A stretch of DNA of 64,000 bases from SCUD01 sp036824505 (lineage in GTDB: Bacteria; Pseudomonadota; Gammaproteobacteria; Steroidobacterales; Steroidobacteraceae): contig DAITAA010000001.1 of the NCBI GenBank assembly GCA_036824505.1, forward strand, positions 137,857 through 201,856, in the 5' to 3' direction. The notes beneath the pieces were generated by a model. That model saw nothing but the letters and a program-made list of their open reading frames with translations, did no database searches and was not told the origin of the DNA. Positions within the stretch are counted from its first letter, which is position 1. Every line of letters starts with the position of its first letter. Below, in pieces: positions 57,442 to 63,942 of the stretch. A program made the position numbers and the translations under genes.

Positions 57442-57903
57442 TTATCCGCCGCTGATTCTGCGGCGTGAGGCCAAGGCGCGGACCATGATTGCGACCACCA
57501 AGACATTGACCAACAGTAAGGCCAAACCGTGCCAAGTGGGCTTGCGGAACAGTTCGAACAGCTCAAACGGGACATAGACGGCCCCGCTCAACGCGGCAAG
57601 TACTTCAGCCCACGGTCGTTCGTTGAAGAGCCCATACGCCTCGACAAGGCGAACCGTGCCGTACGCGGCGGCTCCGATGGCCAGGAGAAGAAGTTTCGTG
57701 TCTTGTATTCGACTCGCTGCGTCGAGGAAGATCCGAGGGTACTTTGACGCTGGGTTGAGGTAGGTGTGCTCGACGAGCATTGCCGCAACGGCGCTGACAT
57801 CACGATGTATGAGCGACAAGAGGCCCGTGGCTGCCAACAGAACCACCGCGCCCTTTGCTGCTTCGACGAGCGCTACGACGTCAATCGCGCGAGACCTTGC
57901 CAT
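57442..57903 (-). CDS. DUF2127 membrane protein
   Basis: From ATG 57903, 153 residues with four helices: VALVEAAKGAVVLLAATGLLSL, TKLLLLAIGAAAYGTVRLVEAYGLFNERPWAEVLAALSGAVYVPFELFELF, then LALLLVNVLVVAIMVRALASRR. The segment VRLVEAYGL-RPWAEVLAALSGAVYVPFEL is a DUF2127 hallmark. The longer ATG frame (57939) overlaps the next attC. Function unknown. Confidence 0.9.
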   Translation of the reverse strand: MARSRAIDVVALVEAAKGAVVLLAATGLLSLIHRDVSAVAAMLVEHTYLNPASKYPRIFLDAASRIQDTKLLLLAIGAAAYGTVRLVEAYGLFNERPWAEVLAALSGAVYVPFELFELFRKPTWHGLALLLVNVLVVAIMVRALASRRRISGG

Positions 57904-57950
57904 GCGGCCTAACGACAAGCGCCGAACGCTGCATCGCATGGTTGGGCCGC
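57903..57950. other. Chimeric/short attC (48 bp)
   Basis: R'' GCCTAAC joins directly to the right-half motif GCCGAACGCTGCATCGCATGG and R' GTTGGGC. The long middle seen in related sites is missing. It separates the DUF2127 and cupin cassettes. Confidence 0.65.
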
Positions 57951-57956
57951 AGTGCT

Positions 57957-58406
57957 CTAGTTAGTTGGACTCACTGAGGGAACAGTATCGGTAGATCCCT
58001 CATACGCAATAAAAAGGATGCAGGGATCGCCATTTGCGCAGCTCGCCTTGTGAGGCAGCTTGGCAGGACCATATGCATACATGCCCGGCTTGAGGATGAT
58101 GGGCTGCTGACCGTCATAGGTAATTTCCAGTTCTCCCGAAACCATGACTATGCGTTCAGACGAGGTATGCCAGTGACGGGGAATAGTAAAGTTTGCCGGC
58201 ACTTTCAAGAAGATATCTGCATTGTTCTTCCACATGTCTCTGTGCAGGACCGCAATTTTACATCCCTTCGGGATGAAGGCAGGGCAAGACCCCCACTTAA
58301 GCTGGGTGTCATTTATTGAGAAGGCTTGGGCCGGCGTATCTGCCAATGCAAAGGGAGTGATAAGTAATAAAGCGACTGACAAGATATCTCGAAGCAACTG
58401 CAACAC
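57957..58406 (-). CDS. Exported cupin-domain protein
   Basis: From GTG 58406 (AGGGAG upstream), 149 residues: signal peptide LLRDILSVALLLITPFALA, then a single cupin: LKVPANFTIPRHWHTSSERIVMVSGELEITYDGQQP (metal motif GX5HXH-like HWH, then E) and PIILKPGMYAYGPAKLPHKASC. It is probably a small metal-dependent enzyme or binding protein in the periplasm. attC sites flank it. Confidence 0.88.
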   Translation of the reverse strand: MLQLLRDILSVALLLITPFALADTPAQAFSINDTQLKWGSCPAFIPKGCKIAVLHRDMWKNNADIFLKVPANFTIPRHWHTSSERIVMVSGELEITYDGQQPIILKPGMYAYGPAKLPHKASCANGDPCILFIAYEGSTDTVPSVSPTN

Positions 58407-58462
58407 GTTACATCTCCCTAGTTGAGTGAGTGAGACAGTCCTTCGCACAGCATAATCGCTGC

Positions 58463-58568
58463 GGCCCAACGCTCACGATCAGCGGCGGCGCGCAGTCTGC
58501 GCGCCGCGTGCCTTGGTTGCAAGCGGCGTGACGACAAGTGCCGAACGCTGCATCGCATTGTTAGGCCG
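58463..58568. other. attC recombination site (106 bp)
   Basis: R'' GCCCAAC and R' GTTAGGC bracket arms CGATCAGCGGCGGCGCGC and GCGCGCCGC with the right-half GCCGAACGCTGCATCGCATTG. Same family as 62460 and 63202. It separates the cupin and alpha/beta hydrolase cassettes. Confidence 0.9.
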
Positions 58569-58578
58569 CACCGGACCT

Positions 58579-59469
58579 CTAATCGTGGCGCCTCAAGAAT
58601 GCCCGAAGCTGTTCAACGAACGTGGTCATCGCGGTGCGAGGCGCTGCATGTCCGCCGGGCAACACCGCTGTTTCGATCTGTGGAAACGCGCGTGCCAGCA
58701 AAACGTTGATCCGCCGGTGAAATGCCACCGTATCTGACCCAGTCAGCAACAGAACGGGGTGCGGGAATCGCGCGAGGCGCGCGAGATCCTCGCTATGCGC
58801 AGGTATCGCGGCGAGGCCACGCATCGCCGAGCGACTGACATCCCACTCGGCGCGCGCAGCATCTCCCAGGCCGGGAATACCCGACGGGCACGCGCCAAGC
58901 AAACAGCGGAACCGAAAAAACTGCTCGTCTGACGGTGCCGCCGATGATGTCATGGCGCTCGTCAATTCGAGCATCTCGCGAAGGACAGGATCACGCTCGT
59001 ACTCTTCATCCGGAAGAACCCAGAAGGCGGGTGGCTCAAATAGTGTCACGGTTCTGACGCGCTTGGGATATGTGGCGGCGAAATGAAGCACGACGACTGC
59101 TCCAAATGAAGAGCCAACCACATCGACTGGATCGACTATGCCGATCGCATCGAGCGTACGAGCCAGCGCATTGGCTTCAACCGCCACAGTGTAATTCGGC
59201 GGCATCGGCGCGCCGCTCTGGGCAGTCTGCACATTCAACGTCTGGACACGAATAACGTCAAACTGGTTCGATAGTTCGTGCGCGTGAGGTGCGAACATAG
59301 CCGCGCCGAAAGTGCCGCCTCCCAGCATGACCACTGTTCTCCCAGCACCTTCTCGATACCACTCTCGCGGTGCCGTCGGTGCATGCCCACGGCTGGTCGC
59401 GCAGCCTTCATAAGCGAATACAAGCAGAATCAGGACAGCTACATGGGTGCCGGTTTGGTATGGCCGCAT
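58579..59469 (-). CDS. Exported alpha/beta hydrolase
   Basis: A 296-residue protein with a signal or lipoprotein N-terminus (VAVLILLVFAYEGCA, Cys about 23) and an alpha/beta fold: VVMLGGGTFGAAMFAPHAHEL, the elbow VVGSSFGAVVVLH (GxSxG = GSSFG), and GSDTVAFHRRIN then LPGGHAAPRT. The triad is plausible. Substrate unknown. It is among the longest intact cassette genes here. Confidence 0.88.
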   Translation of the reverse strand: MRPYQTGTHVAVLILLVFAYEGCATSRGHAPTAPREWYREGAGRTVVMLGGGTFGAAMFAPHAHELSNQFDVIRVQTLNVQTAQSGAPMPPNYTVAVEANALARTLDAIGIVDPVDVVGSSFGAVVVLHFAATYPKRVRTVTLFEPPAFWVLPDEEYERDPVLREMLELTSAMTSSAAPSDEQFFRFRCLLGACPSGIPGLGDAARAEWDVSRSAMRGLAAIPAHSEDLARLARFPHPVLLLTGSDTVAFHRRINVLLARAFPQIETAVLPGGHAAPRTAMTTFVEQLRAFLRRHD

Positions 59470-59484
59470 TGTTTCCGCCTCGCC

Positions 59485-59546
59485 GGCCTAACGCTCAGCA
59501 TCAGCGGCGGCGCGCAGCGCCGGCCGCTGCATACTGTTGTTCGGCA
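59485..59546. other. attC recombination site (62 bp)
   Basis: R'' GCCTAAC and right GTTGTTCGGC (degenerate R'). Arms ATCAGCGGCGGCGC and GCGCCGGCCGCTGC pair well. It separates the hydrolase and retropepsin cassettes. Confidence 0.8.
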
Positions 59547-59579
59547 GCCACCTATCAAGGCACGCACTGGCGGTACCAG

Positions 59580-60075
59580 TCATCGCTTCTTGATCTCCTG
59601 TGCGCCCGGGTCAGCTGCAGCTTTTGGTTCGGCCGCGACCGCCTTCAGGAACAGGGACTCGGTGGTGTAGTCGATCACGGCCGCATGAGCGTCAAACACG
59701 TCCGCCCCGAGGATCACTTCGACCTCGGCCGACCCGTTCGCTCTGAGGGGGGGCGTTCACGTGCTCGAAGTCCAGCCCGGCCGGGCCGGCCAGCCGCGGG
59801 ATAAACGATCCGAGCTGCAAGACCGCCCCCTCGACCCGGTACTGATCGAGGGCACCGCCCGCCCCGCCCGCCTCGCAGTTCAGCCATTCCGAGCGGAGAC
59901 CGACGGCCTGAACCACTGACATGGCGACCACTGTGATAGCGGCCCCAGTGTCCACCAACACCTCGACCGGGCGACCGTTGAGCGTTCCGTCCGTGTGGAA
60001 ATGACCCACGACGCTGCGTCTGAGCGGCACGCGCACATAGCCATGGGCCGTCAGGAAGTCGGTCAACTCACTCAC
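59580..60075 (-). pseudogene. Retropepsin-like aspartic protease cassette with one-base frameshift
   Basis: From ATG 60075: GHFHTDGTLNGRPVEVLVDTGAAITVV has the catalytic DTGA motif of retropepsin-like proteases. After FEHVNA the frame fails at a run of seven G (59747-59753), leaving an out-of-frame tail. In the next frame the family C-terminus continues (SAEVEVILGADVFDAHAAVIDYTTESL) to TGA at 59580. Removing one G restores a full-length protein, so this is a recent mutation, sequencing error or slippery-run frameshift. Confidence 0.75.
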
Positions 60076-60091
60076 TTACCTTACCCTGCGC

Positions 60092-60175
60092 GGCCGAACG
60101 CATGTCGGACAAGTCTGCCGCCCGCGGCGCTCACCACCAGACCTTTCACGGACCGCTCCAACGCATTGCTGGGCC
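60092..60175. other. attC recombination site (84 bp)
   Basis: Left GGCCGAAC (one change from R'') and right GCTGGGC (one change from R'). The right-half arm CACGGACCGCTCCAACGCAT matches 54140 and 60897. It separates the retropepsin-like and HEAT-like cassettes. Confidence 0.7.
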
Positions 60176-60178
60176 TCA

Positions 60179-60460
60179 TCATCGCTCAAAGAACTTACGC
60201 GCAGCGGGATGCATGCGTGCAACCATTTCGGCGTCGTACTTTCCTTTGCGCCTCCAGACTTCCCATAGCGACTCTCCCGCTGAATCGGCGATACCTTCGT
60301 CCTCAGCCTCCCTCTGTACGATCGTCAATAGTGCTTCCTCAACCGCAGGTTCGTCGAAGGAGCCGAGGTCCATCGCTGCATCGCTGCGATCTCCGAATTC
60401 AGCGCTCGTGTCCAAGAGAACCGCGATGAGCCCGCTGGGCTGTGTTGTTGGATTAGTCAT
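60179..60460 (-). CDS. Small HEAT-like acidic cassette protein
   Basis: A 93-residue acidic protein: RSDAAMDLGSFDEPAVEEALLTIVQRE, DEGIADSAGESLWEVWRR, HPAARKFFER. The repeated helix pattern (DRSDAA-DLG; GIADSAGESLWEVW) resembles HEAT/PBS-type repeats and immunity-like proteins. No partner toxin is adjacent. attC sites flank it. Confidence 0.65.
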   Translation of the reverse strand: MTNPTTQPSGLIAVLLDTSAEFGDRSDAAMDLGSFDEPAVEEALLTIVQREAEDEGIADSAGESLWEVWRRKGKYDAEMVARMHPAARKFFER

Positions 60461-60484
60461 AGAATTGCGTGGCCCGTCTTGATG

Positions 60485-60508
60485 AGGCCCAACGCATAGT
60501 TAGGCGTC
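60485..60508. other. Minimal truncated attC remnant
   Basis: GCCCAACGCATAGTTAGGC has both R''-like GCCCAAC and R' GTTAGGC only five bases apart, with the arms and middle removed. It lies exactly between the HEAT-like and SnoaL-like genes. It is probably a deletion relic and unlikely to recombine. Confidence 0.55.
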
Positions 60509-60884
60509 ACTCAACGATTTTCCAGTACGAATCTTTTCGTACAACTTTCCCGTCGCGAAATTCATAGTGATCGCAACCTCGAACCTCGATGGTTACTCCC
60601 GACTTCAGGGTTCCCGTAATGAGCCACTCAGAAACGCCCATCTTCTCAGTCGCAAAATGGCGCACGTCGCCGTAGTGGACATCTGGCAACATCTCAAAGC
60701 GGGTCTGTAACCCCTTGCGAACCGCAGTCTTCCCGACATACCGGGTTCCCCACGGAGCCCGACCACGCGGCATGTCTAATGTACAGTCATCAGAGAAGAA
60801 CTCCATGATCCTTTCGAGATCGTGGTCGTTAAACGCTTCAACCAACCTTTCGAGAACCTTCAGATTGTCGGATACGTCAGACAT
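60507..60884 (-). CDS. SnoaL-like (NTF2) cassette protein
   Basis: From ATG 60884, 125 residues: LKVLERLVEAFNDHDLERIMEFFSDDCTLDM, YVGKTAVRKGLQTRFEMLPDVHYGDVRH, then VTIEVRGCDHYEFRDGKVVRKDSYWKI. The His/Asp pattern fits SnoaL-like cyclase or isomerase proteins. The longer ATG frame (60965) is inside the next attC and was rejected. Confidence 0.9.
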   Translation of the reverse strand: MSDVSDNLKVLERLVEAFNDHDLERIMEFFSDDCTLDMPRGRAPWGTRYVGKTAVRKGLQTRFEMLPDVHYGDVRHFATEKMGVSEWLITGTLKSGVTIEVRGCDHYEFRDGKVVRKDSYWKIVE

Positions 60885-60896
60885 GTCGCTGGTGAC

Positions 60897-61021
60897 GCCT
60901 AACGCTCGCGTTGAGCGGCCCGCGTGAAACGCGTGCCAGGCACCGCGGGCGTGAAATTGTTCCATGCGCCGGCGGCGCCCAGTGCCAATTCGTTCACGGA
61001 CCGCTCCAACGCATTGTTAGC
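60897..61021. other. attC recombination site (125 bp)
   Basis: R'' GCCTAAC (60897) and R' GTTAGCC (61015-61021) flank arms CGTTGAGCGGCCCGCG and CACGGACCGCTCCAACG. The stop codon of sodC lies inside the right end. Same arm type as 54140. Confidence 0.9.
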
Positions 61022-61538
61022 CGCCGATCACGCCACACGCTAGCCGAGCGCCACCGCCGCCAAGCGGCGCCGGATGATCGGAATGATTGTCACCACCGGC
61101 GTGAACCATCAGCGAACGATTGACTACATCTGCAAACTTCAGTCTCGGCGCCAACACGGGGTTGCTCGCGCTACCGTCAGATGCCACGTACAGAGCAGGC
61201 AGATCTCCGAGATGTCCGTCGCCCCACGGCTCGCCGTGTCGCTTCGTTGCCTGTGGGTCCAGATGGTTACCGGCGGCTAAAGCAGCCACAGTGACACCGT
61301 CACGCACTCCAGGCGCGCATGATGGATTCTCGTGTACGTGGAAGCCATGAAGGCCCGGTGGTAAGCCCGTGAGCGCTGGATAGAAGACCAACCCATAGCG
61401 CGTTTCGACAATGCGAATCGTACCCACAGAGACTCCAGTACCCTTTGCGTTGACAATGTTTAGTGCGACGGTTGTCTCTGCACCATGGGCAGTAGCAGCA
61501 AACGCAAGACTAGCGACAACTACCACGGAACGTTTCAT
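61017..61538 (-). CDS. sodC: Periplasmic Cu/Zn superoxide dismutase
   Basis: A 173-residue SodC with signal peptide MKRSVVVVASLAFAATAHGA. Copper/zinc ligands are visible: GFHVHENPSCAP (two His plus the structural Cys), AGNHLDPQ, GHLGDLPAL (His and Asp) and the C-terminal copper His in MVHAGGDNHSDHP. The second structural Cys is in RLACGVI. It detoxifies superoxide in the periplasm. The stop codon falls in the attC, a classic cassette layout. Confidence 0.95.
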   Translation of the reverse strand: MKRSVVVVASLAFAATAHGAETTVALNIVNAKGTGVSVGTIRIVETRYGLVFYPALTGLPPGLHGFHVHENPSCAPGVRDGVTVAALAAGNHLDPQATKRHGEPWGDGHLGDLPALYVASDGSASNPVLAPRLKFADVVNRSLMVHAGGDNHSDHPAPLGGGGARLACGVIGG

Positions 61539-61573
61539 AGACGACTCTCCTGGTGAAACACGGCTGATTCTCG

Positions 61574-61636
61574 GCGGCTAACGATGGAGCTCAGTTGCGC
61601 CGCGAAGCGGCGTCGGCTGCAGCGACGTGTTAGGCG
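61574..61636. other. attC recombination site (63 bp)
   Basis: R'' GGCTAAC and R' GTTAGGC match the consensus. Arms GAGCTCAGTTGCGCCGC and GCGGCGTCGGCTGCAGC pair with bulges. It separates sodC from the SDR cassette. Confidence 0.85.
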
Positions 61637-61651
61637 GCATCACATGCAACC

Positions 61652-62422
61652 TCACACTGTCAGTGTGAATCCGCCATCGGGCGTCAGTGTTGTACCGGTG
61701 ATGTAACTGGCCTCATTCGAGCATAGGAAAATAATGGATTGAGCGATCTCCTCCGGGCGACCTGCGCGCTGAAGATGAACACTCGGGAGCAACCCCTTGT
61801 CGTACAACTCGTCGCCGAGCAACCCTCGCGCCCGGCGGTGCATCGGCGTATCAATGAATCCCGGACACACAAGATTGACTCTGATCCCCTGCGACGCTAA
61901 CTCAGCGGAAACGCTGGTGGTCAGCCCGATCAGGCCATGCTTTGAGGCGACATAGGCCGAGCCAGTCTGGAAGCCGAGGAAAGAATTGACGGAACCGATG
62001 TTGATTATTGCCCCACCGTGTCCGCAATCGAGCATGGCTCTGGCTTCATACTTTAGGCAGAGAAAAGTGCCTTTCAGGTTGATGTCTAGAACTCTGTCCC
62101 ATTCGTCCTCGGCCAAGTCTGTGATTCCAGCCCACTGTCCCTCGATGCCAGCATTGTTCACGGCATAGTCGAGACGGCCGAAGGTCTCAATCGCGTGGGC
62201 CACCATCCGGTCCACTTCCTTCGCTGCGGACACATCAGTCTTGATGGCGGTCGCTTTCCCTCCCCGAGCTTCAATCTCGGTCACAAGCGAAGCGAGTTCA
62301 TCTTGCCGCCGTGCGGCCAGCACAACCCTTGCACCCTTCGCTGCAAAGGCCTCGGCGGTTGCCCTCCCAATCCCACTGCTCGCGCCGGTAATCAGTGCAA
62401 CTCTATCGTTCATATCTGACAT
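61652..62422 (-). CDS. Classical short-chain dehydrogenase/reductase
   Basis: A 256-residue SDR: VALITGASSGIGRATAEAFAAKG (TGxxxGxG), VNNAGIEGQWAGITD (NNAG), Ser in IINIGSVNSFLG and the active-site YVASKHGLIGLTTS (YxxxK). The C-terminus (GRPEEIAQSIIFLCSNEASYITGTTLTPDGGF) is typical of glucose/3-oxoacyl-like reductases. It oxidises or reduces an unknown alcohol. Intact catalytic set, unlike the SDR at 42600. Confidence 0.93.
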   Translation of the reverse strand: MSDMNDRVALITGASSGIGRATAEAFAAKGARVVLAARRQDELASLVTEIEARGGKATAIKTDVSAAKEVDRMVAHAIETFGRLDYAVNNAGIEGQWAGITDLAEDEWDRVLDINLKGTFLCLKYEARAMLDCGHGGAIINIGSVNSFLGFQTGSAYVASKHGLIGLTTSVSAELASQGIRVNLVCPGFIDTPMHRRARGLLGDELYDKGLLPSVHLQRAGRPEEIAQSIIFLCSNEASYITGTTLTPDGGFTLTV

Positions 62423-62459
62423 CTGAATCCTCCCGTGTTTTGCTCACCCATCAACTTGC

Positions 62460-62592
62460 CGCCTAACGTCCGCGATCAGCGGCGGCGCGCAGTCGGCGCG
62501 CCGCTTGCTGACCAAAACCGTTGGTAGCTGCTTGCGGTCCCTGCAAGCGGCGTGACGACAAGTGCCGACCGCTGCATCGCATAGTTAGGTTT
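62460..62592. other. attC recombination site (133 bp)
   Basis: R'' GCCTAAC and R' GTTAGGT. Arms GATCAGCGGCGGCGCGCAG and GCGCGCCGC, with right-half GCCGACCGCTGCATCGCATA. Nearly identical over the arms to 63202 and 58463, so these cassettes may be relatively recent. It separates the SDR and the first BrnTA. Confidence 0.92.
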
Positions 62593-62879
62593 CACTCCTT
62601 GCCGCGTGGGATCGGAGCCTTGGCAAGGCGATCCGCCATGCGCGTCTGCCAACCAGGGCCGGTCGCGCGCCAGCGCTTCACTACCTCGGGCGGTAAGCGA
62701 AGAGAAATGAGCTGACGCGGATTCGGGGAGCGTGGTCGACCGCCCTTGTTGACGACGGCACGGCTCAACATCTCTTCGGTCAGTTCCGGAAGTTCCTTGT
62801 ACTCCGAGCGTCGAATGCGGTGCGCGTCAACGCGCTTCAGATCCGAGCCCAAAGTACGGCGCGAGGCGGTCTTGCTCAC
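62592..62879 (-). CDS. brnA: BrnA-type antitoxin (first copy)
   Basis: A 95-residue basic protein: HRIRRSEYKELPELTEEMLSRAVV, RGGRPRSPNPRQLISLRLPPEVVKRWRATG, then WQTRMADRLAKA. The ribbon-helix-helix like QLISLRLPPEVV motif is typical of BrnA. It binds and neutralises BrnT and represses its own promoter. It overlaps the brnT gene by 53 bases. Confidence 0.93.
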   Translation of the reverse strand: MSKTASRRTLGSDLKRVDAHRIRRSEYKELPELTEEMLSRAVVNKGGRPRSPNPRQLISLRLPPEVVKRWRATGPGWQTRMADRLAKAPIPRGKE

Positions 62880-63117
62880 GTCTATTGGCCTTTCTCATGC
62901 TGAAGATGTGGCGATCCGCGCCACGCGGGGTGTAGCCGATGACGACCAGGCGTCCTTCAAGCTTGCCGTAGCAGAGCAGCCGAATCTCGCCATAGTCCTT
63001 GCGCGTGTCCTGGACCTCGACGGTCAAGCCGGCGAACACGAAAGGGGCATCTTCAAAGTCCAGCCCTCGTTCCTTAAGCGTCCGAGCTCGCTTGTCAGGA
63101 TCGTAGGTAATGCCCAT
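62827..63117 (-). CDS. brnT: BrnT-type toxin (first copy)
   Basis: A 96-residue BrnT toxin: YDPDKRARTLKERGLDFEDAPFVF, EIRLLCYGKLEGRLVVIGYTPRGADRHIFSMRKANRREQDRLAPYF. The RHIFSMRKAN signature marks the BrnT RelE-like fold that inhibits translation. It precedes brnA by overlapping frames, as in all brnTA loci. Upstream to the attC at 63202 lies an AT-rich promoter region. Confidence 0.94.
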   Translation of the reverse strand: MGITYDPDKRARTLKERGLDFEDAPFVFAGLTVEVQDTRKDYGEIRLLCYGKLEGRLVVIGYTPRGADRHIFSMRKANRREQDRLAPYFGLGSEAR

Positions 63118-63201
63118 AGGTTAGTGTATATACAACAACTACCCGAGGCAAGGCGAGATGAATTTCGAGCTTAAATCGCTAGATACGCTCTCGAGAGTGA
63201 A
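63118..63201 (-). promoter_or_regulatory. brnTA promoter region
   Basis: The 84 bp between brnT and the attC is AT-rich. On the minus strand a -35-like TTGCCT and a -10-like TATACA (around 63125-63146) precede the ATG by about 10 bp. The self-complementary core GTATATAC (63125-63132) may be an operator. Promoter motifs are imperfect. Confidence 0.4.
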
Positions 63202-63333
63202 ACCTAACGCTCGCGATCAGCGGCGGCGCGCAGTCGGCGCGCCGCTTGCTGACCGAAACCTATGGGAGCTACTTGCCCTGGTTGCAAGCGGCGTGACGAC
63301 AAGCGCCGATCGCTGCATCGCATAGTTAGACCG
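63202..63333. other. attC recombination site (132 bp)
   Basis: R'' ACCTAAC and R' GTTAGAC. Arms GATCAGCGGCGGCGCGCAG and GCGCGCCGC with right-half GCCGATCGCTGCATCGCATA. Very similar to 62460. It separates the two BrnTA cassettes. Confidence 0.92.
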
Positions 63334-63351
63334 CACACCCTGATTGCGAAC

Positions 63352-63618
63352 TCAACCGACCTTGAGTTCTTCTCTCAGGACTCTACGCAAAGTTGCCTCA
63401 TCGACCGGAGAAGCACCGGAAATGCCACGCAGCTTTTGATTAATGAGGGTCTGATAGCCGATACCTTCTGCCTCGGCCTTAGCTCGGAAAGTCATCAGCA
63501 AGTCGTTATCCAGCATGATGGTGATTCGAGTCTTTCCCTTTGCCTCCGCCTGGAGTCGGGTGAGGTGTGGGACATCCTTGGCACGTTTGGCCTTCGAGAA
63601 ATCGTACTGTTTACGCAT
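63352..63618 (-). CDS. brnA: BrnA-type antitoxin (second copy)
   Basis: An 88-residue BrnA relative: RKQYDFSKAKRAKDVPHL, then GKTRITIMLDNDLLMTFRAKAEAEGIGYQTLINQKLRG. The RITIMLDNDLLMTFR ribbon-helix-helix and the YQTLINQKL helix mark the antitoxin. It differs clearly from the first BrnA in length and sequence, so this is a separate acquisition. Overlaps the toxin gene by eight bases. Confidence 0.9.
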   Translation of the reverse strand: MRKQYDFSKAKRAKDVPHLTRLQAEAKGKTRITIMLDNDLLMTFRAKAEAEGIGYQTLINQKLRGISGASPVDEATLRRVLREELKVG

Positions 63619-63883
63619 AGTATTTGGCCTCTTTACGCGTGGCTCGACGCGCAGAAATGAGTCGAACTCGATCTTGACGCCGCAATGTGTAAATGACCGT
63701 CAACAGTCGCAACTGGGCACTCATGCCAATCAGGACCCAACGCGGTTCGCCCGCTGAAGCGACATCCTCCCGGGCCAAAGCCATCGGGTCGAGCAGGGCG
63801 GTCGCGGCTTCCTCGAAGCTAACCCCATGTTTCTTGAGATTCGAGTCGGCCTTGTCCGAATCCCACTCGATTTCCATATGCAT
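63611..63883 (-). CDS. brnT: BrnT-type toxin (second copy)
   Basis: A 90-residue toxin: MEIEWDSDKADSNLKKHGVSFEEAATALLDP, WVLIGMSAQLRLLTVIYTLRRQDRVRLISARRATRKEAKYY. The RLISARRATRKE motif defines BrnT. It heads the second brnTA operon. A 21-bp palindrome (63876-63896) overlaps its start codon. Confidence 0.93.
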   Translation of the reverse strand: MHMEIEWDSDKADSNLKKHGVSFEEAATALLDPMALAREDVASAGEPRWVLIGMSAQLRLLTVIYTLRRQDRVRLISARRATRKEAKYYA

Positions 63884-63896
63884 ATATTATGCATAT
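63876..63896. promoter_or_regulatory. brnTA2 promoter and palindromic operator
   Basis: A 21-bp inverted repeat, ATATGCATA-TTATGCATAT style with central mismatches, covers the BrnT start codon and the -10. On the minus strand a -35-like TTGCAA (63908-63913) is 16 bp from a -10-like CATAAT. This is the expected site for BrnA autorepression and shows the cassette carries its own promoter. Confidence 0.55.
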
Positions 63897-63942
63897 AACG
63901 AATAGGATTGCAACTAACGCGGAAAGAGGCCCGACATTGTGC

